This document shows positions 35,046 through 43,644 of a stretch of 64,000 nt of DNA, one piece after another. How positions within the stretch are numbered: the stretch's first letter is position 1; the number at the start of each line of letters is the position of its first letter. The notes under the pieces are model-generated. The model did not search any database. It was not told where the DNA came from and saw only the letters and a program-made list of their open reading frames with translations. The stretch covers positions 1 to 64,000 of the forward strand of contig NZ_JARXOW010000003.1 in NCBI RefSeq assembly GCF_030182585.1, in the 5' to 3' direction. This stretch comes from Pedobacter faecalis. GTDB taxonomy: Bacteria > Bacteroidota > Bacteroidia > Sphingobacteriales > Sphingobacteriaceae. The position numbers and the translations under genes were made by a program.

Positions 35046-35471
35046 TTAAACTTCTACTTGTTTGTTTTGTATCGAATAATACTTGTACTGAATATTCACG
35101 AAGTATGAGCCGTCAGTATCTTGAATCGGTAATGCAGGACCGTCGAGGAACACCCGGAATGTCGACTTGTAAATACCATCAATCAAGGGCATGACGGCTT
35201 TTCCTATGGCGGACATTCGAGCCTGGTCTGGCACCATTAAAGTGCCGGCCTTTATCTTAGGCACATAGATGTTAATATTGCCTGCCCCAGCCTGGTCCTG
35301 ATTTTGGGTAATGCCAAGCCCATTGATTACGACATCACATTTGGTACTACCGTCAGGCCTAATGCTTGGATAAATACCGCCATCAATGAGACTTGTCAAT
35401 GCAGGCACATTTAGTAGCGACCGTACATCAGTAACCATATCAAACACATCCTTCATCAGAAGCCCCTCCAC
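35046..35471 (-). CDS. Tail terminator/completion-like protein
   Basis: This 141-residue protein lies between the gp10-like gene and tube gene, the usual place of the tail terminator. It overlaps the previous gene by 16 bp. The start FDMVTDVRSLLNVP and the final NIQYKYYSIQ fit a small alpha/beta connector. Role inferred from order. Confidence 0.6.
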   Translation of the reverse strand: MEGLLMKDVFDMVTDVRSLLNVPALTSLIDGGIYPSIRPDGSTKCDVVINGLGITQNQDQAGAGNINIYVPKIKAGTLMVPDQARMSAIGKAVMPLIDGIYKSTFRVFLDGPALPIQDTDGSYFVNIQYKYYSIQNKQVEV

Positions 35472-35905
35472 TTTTGGTTAAGGAATCCGCTGAATTCTAT
35501 GGATGCCATTTTCGTTACGTCAAATTCTTTCGCCTGAACGAACGAGGCATAATCTTCCCCTGCTACCAGGACCAGAACGACATCGTCAGAGTCTGAATGC
35601 CCCTTTGCCCATCGTGCTGCAGTCGCTTCACCTTTCGCTTTTCCTTCCGCGCCTGTACGCATCAAAGGGAAGTAGCTTTCAACGACCTGACCCGATTTCA
35701 CGATTGCAAACCCAACCGATGAAACAAGGTTAAACGTCCTGTTGGTGTAGGGCTTGTTAGCTAACGTCTTGCTACGGGCAATTTCGGTGTACTCGACACC
35801 TTTGGCCCGAAGGAATGATATGACCTCTTCAGTACGCTCACTAACCCGTTTCTCGATATATGATCGAACCCGATCCATGCTGTATGTAGCCTCAAGCGAT
35901 ATCAT
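35456..35905 (-). CDS. HK97 gp10-like tail completion protein
   Basis: This 149-residue protein has an N-terminal helix (DRVRSYIEKRVSERTEEV) and a basic middle, like HK97 gp10-type proteins that join head and tail. It overlaps the upstream gene by 4 bp. Assignment is by place in the head-tail gene order. Confidence 0.6.
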   Translation of the reverse strand: MISLEATYSMDRVRSYIEKRVSERTEEVISFLRAKGVEYTEIARSKTLANKPYTNRTFNLVSSVGFAIVKSGQVVESYFPLMRTGAEGKAKGEATAARWAKGHSDSDDVVLVLVAGEDYASFVQAKEFDVTKMASIEFSGFLNQKWRGF

Positions 35906-36228
35906 ACATCAACCCTCCATCTTCTCACCTGTCCCCTATACACTTCCCTAACCACACCAACGAAATGAACATACTCCCCTTCAGTAACCGTCACCTCCTG
36001 GCCTATTTCCGGCATTGGCGAACCGACATCGACCGCAATACGCCCCTGTTGCCTGACCACCGAGTTATCCTCGTTACGGAACTCCTTACTGTTGTCAGCA
36101 TGCCACCTGCATGCCACCTGCACCTGCTCTCCGCCACCTCCCGGAATCGGAAACCCGGTAACAGGATCGATTTGCGGCTCGCCTGCGCCAGTTACCCATG
36201 AAACGATATGTGGTCTGAAGTTTACCAT
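35902..36228 (-). CDS. Head closure (head-tail joining) protein
   Basis: This 108-residue beta-barrel-like protein (WVTGAGEPQIDP near the start, GSPMPEIGQEVTVTEGEYVH later) is like SPP1 gp16/HK97 head closure proteins. It overlaps neighbours by 4 and 7 bp, showing tight coupling in the head-tail connector block. Confidence 0.65.
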   Translation of the reverse strand: MVNFRPHIVSWVTGAGEPQIDPVTGFPIPGGGGEQVQVACRWHADNSKEFRNEDNSVVRQQGRIAVDVGSPMPEIGQEVTVTEGEYVHFVGVVREVYRGQVRRWRVDV

Positions 36229-36539
36229 ATCACCCTTTGTCTAACTGTTGGCTTAGCTGCTGCGAATGGATCTACCAGGCCCCACTTCCTCATTATCGCA
36301 CTGTAAATCTCGCGCAGGTTGCCAGCGTATTTTACCGACGCATCATCCTCACGAACTTCAGTCACCTGAATAACAGTCAAAAGAAGCCCCGCCCATACCA
36401 GATCGACATCCTTACCATTCGTTCCCGGATCGTAAGTCGCTGTGCCGTCCAATCCTGATTCAAGGATTGCAAGGTCTAGCGCGCCGGATGCAAGGGTAAG
36501 CTGCTCGGTCTTGGTGGAAAGGGCTTCTTTGATGGTCAT
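36222..36539 (-). CDS. Head-tail connector protein (gp6-like)
   Basis: This 105-residue helical protein resembles phage gp6/gp15 connectors. It lies after the capsid gene and before head closure. The helical text LAGLLLTVIQVTEVRED-type pattern and gene order support the call, and the 1-bp overlap with the next gene is usual here. Confidence 0.6.
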   Translation of the reverse strand: MTIKEALSTKTEQLTLASGALDLAILESGLDGTATYDPGTNGKDVDLVWAGLLLTVIQVTEVREDDASVKYAGNLREIYSAIMRKWGLVDPFAAAKPTVRQRVIW

Positions 36540-36721
36540 TACTCGCTGTCTTTAGCAGTTTCTCCGTTTGATACCAGTCCTTTCTCGACAAGCTCAGCGA
36601 TACGCTCTTGCGTTAGATCGGATACGTCCTGACCGACCTCATAAGCGATATCCCAATTATCCTTGTCTCTAAATGGAGCGACTACCTTGTAGCCTGCTCC
36701 TTCGGTTTTTCCTTTAGCCAT
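36539..36721 (-). CDS. Small capsid-adjacent protein
   Basis: This 60-residue protein reads YKVVAPFRDKDNWDIAYEVG and ends acidic. Similar short proteins often follow the capsid gene in siphophages. It shares 1 bp with both neighbours. Role unknown. Confidence 0.6.
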   Translation of the reverse strand: MAKGKTEGAGYKVVAPFRDKDNWDIAYEVGQDVSDLTQERIAELVEKGLVSNGETAKDSE

Positions 36722-37815
36722 TACGATTGAACTGTTTTAGTGTCCAACAGATAGATTTCATCAACATTGTTGATTACCGGCAGGGCCAGTGCCTGTGAAG
36801 AAGTGTACTCCTTCAAAGGATCAACTTTGTGATACTTCGAAACCAGGATGAACTCGTCTGCAACCTCATAGGTAACTGCCTTGTTCTTGTGAACCATTTC
36901 AGCAAGTGTACCCCATGTAAGTGTACCAACCTCCTCTGTGGTAAGGAATACAACAGACCCCTCTTGCCAAGGCTTCACGTTTGTCTTAACGCCGTTACGC
37001 TCGGTGCGTACAGTTCTGTTGACGATAACAACCTTCCATCCGTACTCACTCAGGATAAATGCTTTCGCCTTTTCTGAATTTGGTGTAGGGATAATGGTGT
37101 TGCCGTCAATTGCCATGTCGAGGCTGAAGGCGTACCTTTGCTTAAACTCAGTTGTTTTGATCATGTTCGCGAACGCGTACTGGTCCATCATGACAGTTGA
37201 AATGGTATTGCCATCAGCGTCAGCCTTATCCTTCACCCTATTGAAGTCGGAGATCGGAGTTGCAGAAGCGGCAGTTGACCAAAGTACTGACACACCGAAC
37301 TTGTTTGCAGACTTGTAGCCAAAGTCAACACGGATACCTAACCCAACATTGGCAGTGTCCTGGATCAGCGTAACACCACTGGACAAGGCTTGCAAGAACA
37401 TAAGCTCCAACACCTCATACACACCGGTGATTGCTTTTGCAGTATCCTGGAACAACTTCTGAACGATGGTAGACTCCTGAGTCGCCGGGCTGTTAGCCAG
37501 GATATTCAGATCAGTCATGGTACGCTCGTTCAAGGCCAGTTTCATACCCAGTTTAGGGATATCACCGTCAGCCTTGCTAATCGAGTCGCGTTTTTTCAAC
37601 GGAAGCGGTGAATCCATTGCAACTACGTCAGCAGCTACATTTGATCCCTCAACATTGATTGAGTTCCACTTCAACGTTGGAGAATACTCCTTGCGAAGCA
37701 TTGTTTTGTGCAGATACGTCTGCGGCGCTTTTGTGCCGTTGATCTTTTCAACGACCTTCGCTACTAAGGGCTTGAAATACTTCGCTACCCAGGCGGTAAA
37801 TAATGATGGTTCCAT
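36721..37815 (-). CDS. Major capsid protein
   Basis: This 364-residue protein has the order and length of a HK97-fold capsid of the lambda gpE kind. The N-terminus has KMTLRKEYSPT-like text (actual: HKTMLRKEYSPTLKW), then a long central helix (TIVQKLFQDTAKAITGVYEV). It has no separate protease region. It lies 2 bp after the decoration-like gene. It should form the icosahedral shell. Confidence 0.8.
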   Translation of the reverse strand: MEPSLFTAWVAKYFKPLVAKVVEKINGTKAPQTYLHKTMLRKEYSPTLKWNSINVEGSNVAADVVAMDSPLPLKKRDSISKADGDIPKLGMKLALNERTMTDLNILANSPATQESTIVQKLFQDTAKAITGVYEVLELMFLQALSSGVTLIQDTANVGLGIRVDFGYKSANKFGVSVLWSTAASATPISDFNRVKDKADADGNTISTVMMDQYAFANMIKTTEFKQRYAFSLDMAIDGNTIIPTPNSEKAKAFILSEYGWKVVIVNRTVRTERNGVKTNVKPWQEGSVVFLTTEEVGTLTWGTLAEMVHKNKAVTYEVADEFILVSKYHKVDPLKEYTSSQALALPVINNVDEIYLLDTKTVQS

Positions 37816-37817
37816 AA

Positions 37818-38213
37818 TTAATCTGCCCTCCAGATGATTTGCGGCTGAGCAGTCTTAACTGCGGCCAGAATTGAACTGATGTTGTAAGCCTGAGCGGACG
37901 GGTTTACTGTACCTCTATCCATCAGACCGACAAATGGCTTGCTTTTCGGCACTGAGGCCACAACCACGTAAGGGCTGTAAGTGTGATCCGCTGGCAGTGC
38001 AGCATAGTTGGCTCCGGAGATAGGCATCGGCTTGAGATTGCCGGTAGCAGTCTCAACAATCACCACATGCCCTGCAGGAATGATATCTGGTGTAAAACCA
38101 GTTACATCGAGCGTTGCTCCACCCACTTTGCCGCTGATATACTCAACGATCACAATTGAATCGTTACCTGTGTCCAGGTTAACCGAGTCGTTGTTTAAAT
38201 TTGCTGTAGGCAT
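37818..38213 (-). CDS. Head decoration-like protein
   Basis: This 131-residue beta-rich protein precedes the capsid gene, as lambda gpD-type decoration proteins do. It has a barrel-like PAGHVVIVETATGNLKPMP stretch. No signal or membrane part. It probably stabilises the filled capsid. Confidence 0.6.
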   Translation of the reverse strand: MPTANLNNDSVNLDTGNDSIVIVEYISGKVGGATLDVTGFTPDIIPAGHVVIVETATGNLKPMPISGANYAALPADHTYSPYVVVASVPKSKPFVGLMDRGTVNPSAQAYNISSILAAVKTAQPQIIWRAD

Positions 38214-38231
38214 TTTTTAGAATTTAGTTAG

Positions 38232-38864
38232 TTATAAAATCGCATCTACGACGGCCTCAACTTCGGCGTCTGATGCCTTTCCTTTGCTGGCAGCACTTCC
38301 GCTACCCCCCGCCGGTCTGCCTCCGCCAAGCGTCTCGTTGGTTTCCTCCTGGATTGCGGCAGCGTGATCTTCTTTCATTGACTCCAGCACTTCATTGAAG
38401 TGAGCATCATCTCTAAAAGTGAATAAGTCAAACTTTTTCAGTTCACGCGCTTGGTACTCCTTAGAGGTTCCCTCCATCGACTTGATGAATTGCTCCCTGC
38501 GAGTGTTGCCGATTTTTTCCGTCTGTAAGGCTTGCAACCCCTGTCCTAAAGTCTCTACCGACTTCACGAGTGACTTTGCCCATTCGGGCACATCAGCATC
38601 ATTGGCAGGTTTTGTTTCCTCAGCCGGTTTTTCGGCAGGTTTATCTTCAGGCTTTGGCTTGTTGGCGTTAACCTGACGGTTAATCTCCGACTGCATGATA
38701 TCAGTCATTGGCTTCACCGCTTCGATTGCCGCTGTAATTTCCGCGTCTGTAGATTCTTCGGTGAGGTTCACGCTAATCACATCAGCAAGACCCTCCAATG
38801 CTTTTGGGCTGAAACCCTTGCTTGCAAACAAGGTCTTCAACATTGCAATAAGTTTTTGTTTCAT
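38232..38864 (-). CDS. Scaffold-like head protein
   Basis: I start at the ATG at 38864 (MKQKLIAMLKTLF), since the longer frame to 38972 overlaps late promoter 3. The 210-residue product is helical and acidic, with a proline/lysine/glutamate linker (KPKPEDKPAEKPAEETKP) and a glycine/serine-rich C-terminus (GGGRPAGGSGSAASKG). This is typical of head scaffolds placed just before capsid genes. It is the first gene of the head-tail operon. Confidence 0.65.
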   Translation of the reverse strand: MKQKLIAMLKTLFASKGFSPKALEGLADVISVNLTEESTDAEITAAIEAVKPMTDIMQSEINRQVNANKPKPEDKPAEKPAEETKPANDADVPEWAKSLVKSVETLGQGLQALQTEKIGNTRREQFIKSMEGTSKEYQARELKKFDLFTFRDDAHFNEVLESMKEDHAAAIQEETNETLGGGRPAGGSGSAASKGKASDAEVEAVVDAIL

Positions 38865-38918
38865 TGGTATTTTGGCGATTATACACCCCGGAATTGGGTT
38901 GCATATCGGCCTTTGACA

Positions 38919-38980
38919 CGAAATTACCCCTATGCCCGCGCGTGCTAAAGTGAACGGATTTACTAAGCACACTTGGTAAA
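38919..38980 (-). promoter_or_regulatory. Phage late promoter 3 (head-tail)
   Basis: TTTAC-N12-GTAAA (959-980) lies exactly 32 bp from TAATTTCG (919-926 on the minus strand), one base off TAnnTTTG. GCGCG lies between. The scaffold ATG is 55 bp downstream of the box. Confidence 0.75.
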
Positions 38981-39015
38981 TCGGGAACGGTTATTGCTAT
39001 TCAATCGGCTGACTT

Positions 39016-39300
39016 ATGATCCCCAACCACAGCATAACAGCGTCCTTCGGATCGGTAAACGAGACGGTAGACTTCCTTCAGGGAACTGGAGGCGGTCAGC
39101 CTAATATTCACATTTACATGAAAGGCTACTTTTTAGGCAATGTGATTTATACAGATAACGGCTGGCGCGTTCATTGGGGGCCGGTGACGGATAAGTCTGT
39201 TTTTCGGGAGTACACACAGTATTTTGCAGCCTCCGACGCCGATGCTGTTTTGGACCGGCTTGTTGAGGCTGGTATTGTTGAACCGGGGGATATTTTATAA
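39016..39300 (+). CDS. Small cargo protein of SRAP cassette
   Basis: This 94-residue soluble protein has a short beta region (IHIYMKGYFLGNVIYTD) and a C-terminal helix (DADAVLDRLVEAGI). It is not recognised. Its layout resembles the 71-residue and 72-residue proteins at 40024 and 50374. It begins the plus-strand cassette beside late promoter 3. Confidence 0.6.
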   Translation: MIPNHSITASFGSVNETVDFLQGTGGGQPNIHIYMKGYFLGNVIYTDNGWRVHWGPVTDKSVFREYTQYFAASDADAVLDRLVEAGIVEPGDIL

Positions 39301-39335
39301 CTTCAAACTTTAACACCACAGACTAAACGCATATT

Positions 39336-40043
39336 ATGTGCTACTACACTTCTGTAAAGACTACCGGCCGCCAACTTGCCGCTGACTTACATGCGCCGTT
39401 CGAACGTGCAGATCAGTTTACCGGGATTGTCCGGGCAAACGGGTTTTCACATCCTGAGCTGCCTGTACTGTCAGTAGATAACGGGCGGTCGATAAATATG
39501 TACAACTGGGGCCTGATCCCTCATTGGGTTAAGGATTGGGAGTCTGCCGTGAAGCTAAGAAGGCAGACCCTCAACTGCATTAGTGAAGAGGTGTTTGAAA
39601 AGCCATCATTCAGGGATAGCATAATGAAGCGCCGGTGCATCATACCTGTAACTGGATTTTTTGAGTGGAAGCACGTTGGAAAAAGTAAGTTTCCGTACTT
39701 CATCCACCCAAAGGAACAGCCGTATTTCTATCTGATGTGTTTGTACAGTTTTTGGACTGACCCTGCCACCCGAGACGTATTGCCAACATTCACTATTCTC
39801 ACAGGTGCCGCAAACGTCCTTATGGCCGATATCCACAACACCAAAAAGCGCCAGCCTTTAATGATTGATAAGCGCAACATTGACGCCTGGATGTCTCTTG
39901 ACCTGCCTAAATCCGGCGTTATTGAACTGATGCAACCTTGCGACGATAGAGAAATGGCGGCGTATACAATTGCGGGGGGAACTGACAACTCCAACGATGA
40001 TCACATACTTGAACAGGTAAACTATGGATCCCTTCATAATTAA
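39336..40043 (+). CDS. SRAP/HMCES-family abasic-site protein
   Basis: This 235-residue protein has the SRAP start Met-Cys (MCYY); after Met removal Cys2 is the nucleophile that crosslinks abasic sites in single-stranded DNA. Other family text: WGLIPHWVKDW, KRRCIIPVTGFFEW (with the active-site Glu) and IHNTKKRQPLMI (with the family His). The usual NARAE motif reads NCISE, so one DNA-contact arginine is absent. It sits in a phage cargo cassette and overlaps the next gene by 20 bp. The protein would shield damaged phage or host DNA; that use is inference. Confidence 0.88.
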   Translation: MCYYTSVKTTGRQLAADLHAPFERADQFTGIVRANGFSHPELPVLSVDNGRSINMYNWGLIPHWVKDWESAVKLRRQTLNCISEEVFEKPSFRDSIMKRRCIIPVTGFFEWKHVGKSKFPYFIHPKEQPYFYLMCLYSFWTDPATRDVLPTFTILTGAANVLMADIHNTKKRQPLMIDKRNIDAWMSLDLPKSGVIELMQPCDDREMAAYTIAGGTDNSNDDHILEQVNYGSLHN

Positions 40044-40239
40044 AGTAAACGGAACTGTGCTCACTGTCTATCCCCAAGAAGATGGATCATTCAATATTTT
40101 TTGGAACGGGGAACAGTATGCGAACATATTCGCTGATATCGACGGTGACACAATGGAACCTATATGGTCAACAGGTGACCTGGTATCGCTGGAAGAGGTT
40201 CAAGCAATTGGTGAGGCTATTGAGCGTTTTGAGAAGTAA
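40024..40239 (+). CDS. Small cargo protein, beta plus C-terminal helix
   Basis: This 71-residue protein reads FIIKVNGTVLTVYPQEDG and ends with a helix (SLEEVQAIGEAIERF). It resembles small proteins present in many copies in Sphingobacteriaceae genomes, and the one at 50374. Function is unknown. It overlaps the SRAP gene by 20 bp, so translation is coupled. Confidence 0.65.
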   Translation: MDPFIIKVNGTVLTVYPQEDGSFNIFWNGEQYANIFADIDGDTMEPIWSTGDLVSLEEVQAIGEAIERFEK

Positions 40240-40432
40240 TTATCTCCAACGCCCGATCTAACCTGTATTTAACAGCCTCCTCAACACGGGCACCTGCAGA
40301 TCTGCTCTTTAGGATATCGATTGACTTAGCTATAAACTCACTGGTATCCGGCACAAATACACCGCTGTCAAGCTGTAAAGTTTCTGGTAGATCAATGCCG
40401 TGAAAGGCTGCTTCGTATTCTTCTGCTGTCAT
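40217..40432 (-). CDS. Hypothetical small phage protein
   Basis: This 71-residue soluble protein (TAEEYEAAFHGIDLPETL at the start) is convergent with the cargo gene and overlaps it by 23 bp at the 3' end. It has normal codon use. No family is recognised. Confidence 0.5.
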   Translation of the reverse strand: MTAEEYEAAFHGIDLPETLQLDSGVFVPDTSEFIAKSIDILKSRSAGARVEEAVKYRLDRALEIITSQNAQ

Positions 40433-40509
40433 GGCCGCGAAGGTAAGTAAAACTTTGATGCCGGGCCAGGTGTTTTATTGGTCCGGCTCGCATATCAGCC
40501 ACCATAGCT

Positions 40510-40845
40510 ATGGCAATAAAAAATATGAAGATTGATAAGGCTGCAATCGTTCAGCCCGACTTTGAATTACCAACGGCGGCAGAAGTATTACATCCCGTAC
40601 TATTTAAAGAAGGTGATCAGTATTGCTGCCTGCTTGGCCCTGATCCACAAGCCGGTGTGTTCGGGTGTGGAACCTCAGCTCAGGAAGCCGTTAACGATTG
40701 GGAGCAGGAGCTGAAAGACAGGGTGAACAATGCCGGCGCATCGGATAAGCTGACGAGTCAGATTATTGAGGAGCTTAACGCCGAGGCCACACGTAGAATG
40801 GTGTGGGAGTTTGAAAATCAGTTTAGGCCGGTTAAGAGGAAGTAG
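40510..40845 (+). CDS. Hypothetical cargo protein, HicB-like layout
   Basis: This 111-residue protein has LFKEGDQYCCLLGPDPQAG, then GCGTSAQEAVNDWEQEL, a layout resembling the partial RNase-H fold of HicB-like proteins, then a C-terminal helix. No HicA toxin partner is seen. It is the last plus-strand gene of this block and its end overlaps a minus-strand gene by 14 bp. Confidence 0.55.
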   Translation: MAIKNMKIDKAAIVQPDFELPTAAEVLHPVLFKEGDQYCCLLGPDPQAGVFGCGTSAQEAVNDWEQELKDRVNNAGASDKLTSQIIEELNAEATRRMVWEFENQFRPVKRK

Positions 40846-41032
40846 CCTTTATTTTCCTCAACAAACGCGCAAGTATTACGACCTGCGTGCCATCGGCGAA
40901 CTCAACTAGCATATTTGAATTTCGTCCCCGTATGCATTTCCCGTCCGGGCGGCGAACTGCTTTGCAGGGCTGCTTTCGGTATGCCGGGTCGGTGTCTTTT
41001 GATCCGTGGTAGATGTATTGCATGTTACTCAT
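40832..41032 (-). CDS. Hypothetical small phage protein
   Basis: This protein of about 66 residues has a basic middle (KAVRRPDGKCIRGRN) and a beta segment LVEFADGTQVVILARLLRK. It overlaps the upstream gene by about 8 bp. Start among three nearby Met codons is unsure. No known family. Confidence 0.5.
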   Translation of the reverse strand: MSNMQYIYHGSKDTDPAYRKQPCKAVRRPDGKCIRGRNSNMLVEFADGTQVVILARLLRKIKATSS

Positions 41033-41213
41033 CACTGTTTTGCCTCAGATAATCATAAAACACTCCAATTAACAGGTCTTTATCCCCTTTGGATAGCATG
41101 GTGCTATTGACAAACGCCCGGAATTTTTCGGGGTCGAGTTTGGCTTGTAGCCGTTTTATCGTGGCCAGCAGTTGGGCAATTACTTTGCTGTTGTCGGTGT
41201 AGATTTGGGTCAT
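41025..41213 (-). CDS. Hypothetical small helical protein
   Basis: This 62-residue protein is a helical, charged, soluble protein (AQLLATIKRLQAKLDPEKF). Located in the accessory block. No family recognised. Bases 41214-41343 upstream hold no gene I can see. Confidence 0.5.
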   Translation of the reverse strand: MTQIYTDNSKVIAQLLATIKRLQAKLDPEKFRAFVNSTMLSKGDKDLLIGVFYDYLRQNSDE

Positions 41214-41343
41214 AACTTCACTATTATACTAAACCCTAAAATTGTCAGTATGCCACCATCCGAGCCATGCCCGATGTAAAGTAGTGGATAGTGCCTGTAA
41301 TTACTTTTTGATCTTTTGCCTAGCGCAAATGTTGTGCTGATTT

Positions 41344-41805
41344 TCATATCTTCTCTGCTTTAAGTATTAAAGGGTTGCTTACTTTGGATTGGGCTTCTTC
41401 GTATTGAGCCTCCATATTTGTGTACAGCTCGTCGCTCATAGTGCCGTAGTAAATGGGATGCTGATACGGATTCTCCAACAATATACCGTTAGCTTTTAGA
41501 AAGTCAACAAAAGCAGTCTTTCCGAACTTATAAGCCGTCCTATTATTAGGATGAGGCAACTCAACCCACATACCATATCCATCTTTAAATCTGAACAGTG
41601 GTTTTACTTGCTCCTCAGTCAGCTCCAACGCCCTGCCCAATACGGTATACTTGTAGCCGGAAGGGAGCGGAATGTAATCCGGCATGCGTATATCGTCTTC
41701 CATGCAATCGAACGAAAGCCTGTCCGGTAATATCTCAAATCCGGTGGCGTTAGTAGGAACCTCTACAACCAGCAGATCGGCTATGCCTGTGTTAAGTAGT
41801 TTCAT
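41344..41805 (-). CDS. Hypothetical phage accessory protein
   Basis: I start at the ATG at 41805 (MKLLNTGIADLLVVEVP, 153 residues), which overlaps the regulator stop by 4 bp (ATGA); a longer frame would run 54 bp into that gene. The protein contains YIPLPSGYKYTVLGRALELTEEQ and NRTAYKFGKTAFVDFL. It looks like a common small phage protein with no known function, cotranscribed with the regulator. Confidence 0.6.
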   Translation of the reverse strand: MKLLNTGIADLLVVEVPTNATGFEILPDRLSFDCMEDDIRMPDYIPLPSGYKYTVLGRALELTEEQVKPLFRFKDGYGMWVELPHPNNRTAYKFGKTAFVDFLKANGILLENPYQHPIYYGTMSDELYTNMEAQYEEAQSKVSNPLILKAEKI

Positions 41806-42251
41806 TGTTCGGCCTCCATATTTAAAATAGCATAATGCACACTTCCGCATTCGGGGCACCTCTGACGCTTTTTGATAACTATTAGGTCTGAATATTTGAA
41901 CTCATGGCAACAATCCATACATTTCAATGTCACTTTCGCCTTATCTATTCTAGTCCTTGATGTAGTTTCAGGGGTTGTTGTGCTCAAATGAGCAGGGGTA
42001 TAAGGTGGCACCAGGTCGTTAATGGAAATTGACAGTAGTCCGGACAGGAAACTAACCACATGTAACGGTAGCCTTTGCTTTCCACTCTCAATGTTGACTA
42101 TTGACACCCGGCTTATATTAATCAAAGAAGCAAGTTGATCCTGAGTATAACCTTTGTTCCTTCTCGCCTCGTAAATGAGCCCACCGACCTTTTCATAAAA
42201 TTTGGTCTGATGCTCCTTTTCTTGATAAAATTCGTTCTTCTTTTCCATCAC
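41802..42251 (-). CDS. XRE-family regulator with zinc ribbon
   Basis: This 149-residue protein has an HTH_XRE domain (residues about 23-80, YEARRNKGYTQDQLASLINI and NIESGKQRLPLHV) and a C-terminal Cys-x2-Cys...Cys-x2-Cys ribbon (LKCMDCCHEF, QRCPECGS). It is a likely phage repressor or timing regulator, but its operators are not known. It may read one of the dyads in this prophage. Confidence 0.75.
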   Translation of the reverse strand: MMEKKNEFYQEKEHQTKFYEKVGGLIYEARRNKGYTQDQLASLINISRVSIVNIESGKQRLPLHVVSFLSGLLSISINDLVPPYTPAHLSTTTPETTSRTRIDKAKVTLKCMDCCHEFKYSDLIVIKKRQRCPECGSVHYAILNMEAEQ

Positions 42252-42302
42252 TTACTGTTTATTTTCTAATATGCTCCTGACATTGATGTCGTGAACAGGG
42301 GG

Positions 42303-42725
42303 TTAATAAATTGGTTTGGGTTCTTCAGTGATTGGTTTGTAGTGGGTGATTATTTTCTTTTCAAAAAGATCGCCTACGGAGTCAGAAGAGAAAGTCTGAG
42401 CCAACATCAATTCAGATTCAGGAAGTAGGTTTAACCTTTCAATGTTGCAGACTTTGTGTCTACCAACTTCCGGCAAATTGCTTCCGTCCGGCTCTATGCG
42501 TATCCATCCGTTATTGTCGCTTAGATGCCTAAGTTCATAAGGAAGAAATTCTTTATACCACTTTGCTGTTTTCCCTGTAGCTCTTGAATATTCAATGCAA
42601 TGAAACCAACCTGTTTTAGTGTCTATAAAAGGAAGCATTTCTGCAAACTCTTCCTCTGTAGCATGTTTAGGAACGTATGCGGCTTTTATAACTTCCAATC
42701 TTGCTTGTTCGTTAGTCATACTCAA
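42303..42725 (-). CDS. Hypothetical phage protein
   Basis: This 140-residue soluble protein (IDTKTGWFHCIEYSRATG, WYKEFLPYELRHLS) has no family I recognise. It belongs to a tightly packed block of small accessory genes. Codon use is like its neighbours. Confidence 0.55.
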   Translation of the reverse strand: MSMTNEQARLEVIKAAYVPKHATEEEFAEMLPFIDTKTGWFHCIEYSRATGKTAKWYKEFLPYELRHLSDNNGWIRIEPDGSNLPEVGRHKVCNIERLNLLPESELMLAQTFSSDSVGDLFEKKIITHYKPITEEPKPIY

Positions 42726-42765
42726 TCTATTTTAATTATCGCCCATTGTTTGTTAGTGTCGGCTC

Positions 42766-43182
42766 CTATGGCTTCAAGTAGCCTAGCTTTATTGCTAATT
42801 GTTGGATAGCTTCCATATCCTCTTTAGGATATCCCCAATGACTACAATACAGTCCGCCGTAGCCGTTATTATGGTTGGCGTTGTCGTCTCCCTGAATGAA
42901 ATCTTTAAAGTCTCTCACAAGTCCCAATAAAGTGTCGCCGTGAAACCAGCCTTTAGGCTTTCGGTATTCAGGAACTGATAGACAAATATCATATCTCGGA
43001 TTATGCTTCCATACCCATTCGGCTTTATACCAAATCTTGTTGTTTCGAATAAACAGATAAGCCACTTCTGTTTGAGCTTCTGATTTTCCGTTTTCTCCTT
43101 TTGAATGGAAAAACCTACGTCCTCTGGACGCGATTTCTCTCATGATTTCGTTTACGATTTCAATTCGCTGCTGCTTATCCAT
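42766..43182 (-). CDS. Hypothetical phage protein
   Basis: This 138-residue protein starts DKQQRIEIVNEIMREIASRG, with a central KIWYKAEWVWKHNPRYD stretch. It overlaps the DUF551-like gene by 8 bp. Soluble, no known domain. Probably an early or middle accessory gene. Confidence 0.55.
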   Translation of the reverse strand: MDKQQRIEIVNEIMREIASRGRRFFHSKGENGKSEAQTEVAYLFIRNNKIWYKAEWVWKHNPRYDICLSVPEYRKPKGWFHGDTLLGLVRDFKDFIQGDDNANHNNGYGGLYCSHWGYPKEDMEAIQQLAIKLGYLKP

Positions 43183-43405
43183 TGTCTTTCTCTTTAGGGG
43201 GTTGGGGGATTGGTTTCCAATGAGTAGGTTTTGAATCTAAAGTAACGCCATGAACGTGCTTAATGCTCCAAACGCCTGATTTCGTCAGCCACCCTGTAGT
43301 TACCCAACTATCGCACACTGCCGCTCTGGTTCCAAATAACCCGTAGGACAGACGTACCTTTACATTTGGTTCAGGGAGTTTCTCTTTTATTGATATCCAT
43401 TTCAT
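43175..43405 (-). CDS. DUF551-like phage protein
   Basis: This 76-residue protein has WISIKEKLPEPNVKVRLSY at the start and THWKPIPQPP near the end, both typical of DUF551. Such proteins occur in many phages; function unknown. It overlaps both neighbours. Confidence 0.75.
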   Translation of the reverse strand: MKWISIKEKLPEPNVKVRLSYGLFGTRAAVCDSWVTTGWLTKSGVWSIKHVHGVTLDSKPTHWKPIPQPPKEKDNG

Positions 43406-43644
43406 TGTTTAGGTGTTGAGCCATATTTGTCGTACCACCCTCCTCTATTATCGTTTATATCTGGAATACCGTCGGGAACCATTTCGAACAATGCTTCACC
43501 TTCATCTGAAAAAAGCCCTTGCCTCATGCCGCAATGTCCAAATGCACAACATCTTCCTTGCTCGTCCGCAAACTCGTTAGTAGTCCACTTATCTTCAGGT
43601 ATCGCTTCAAACTTCTCAATGAAGTAGTCTAATGTGTAGTTCAT
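43402..43644 (-). CDS. Hypothetical phage protein
   Basis: This 80-residue protein has a cysteine-rich middle (GRCCAFGHCGMRQGLF) and may bind metal. It overlaps the next gene by 4 bp on both ends. I cannot name a family. Confidence 0.55.
   Translation of the reverse strand: MNYTLDYFIEKFEAIPEDKWTTNEFADEQGRCCAFGHCGMRQGLFSDEGEALFEMVPDGIPDINDNRGGWYDKYGSTPKQ

Noticed and set aside
40510..40845. HicAB toxin-antitoxin pair
   Set aside because: Only a HicB-like layout; no HicA-size gene next to it.
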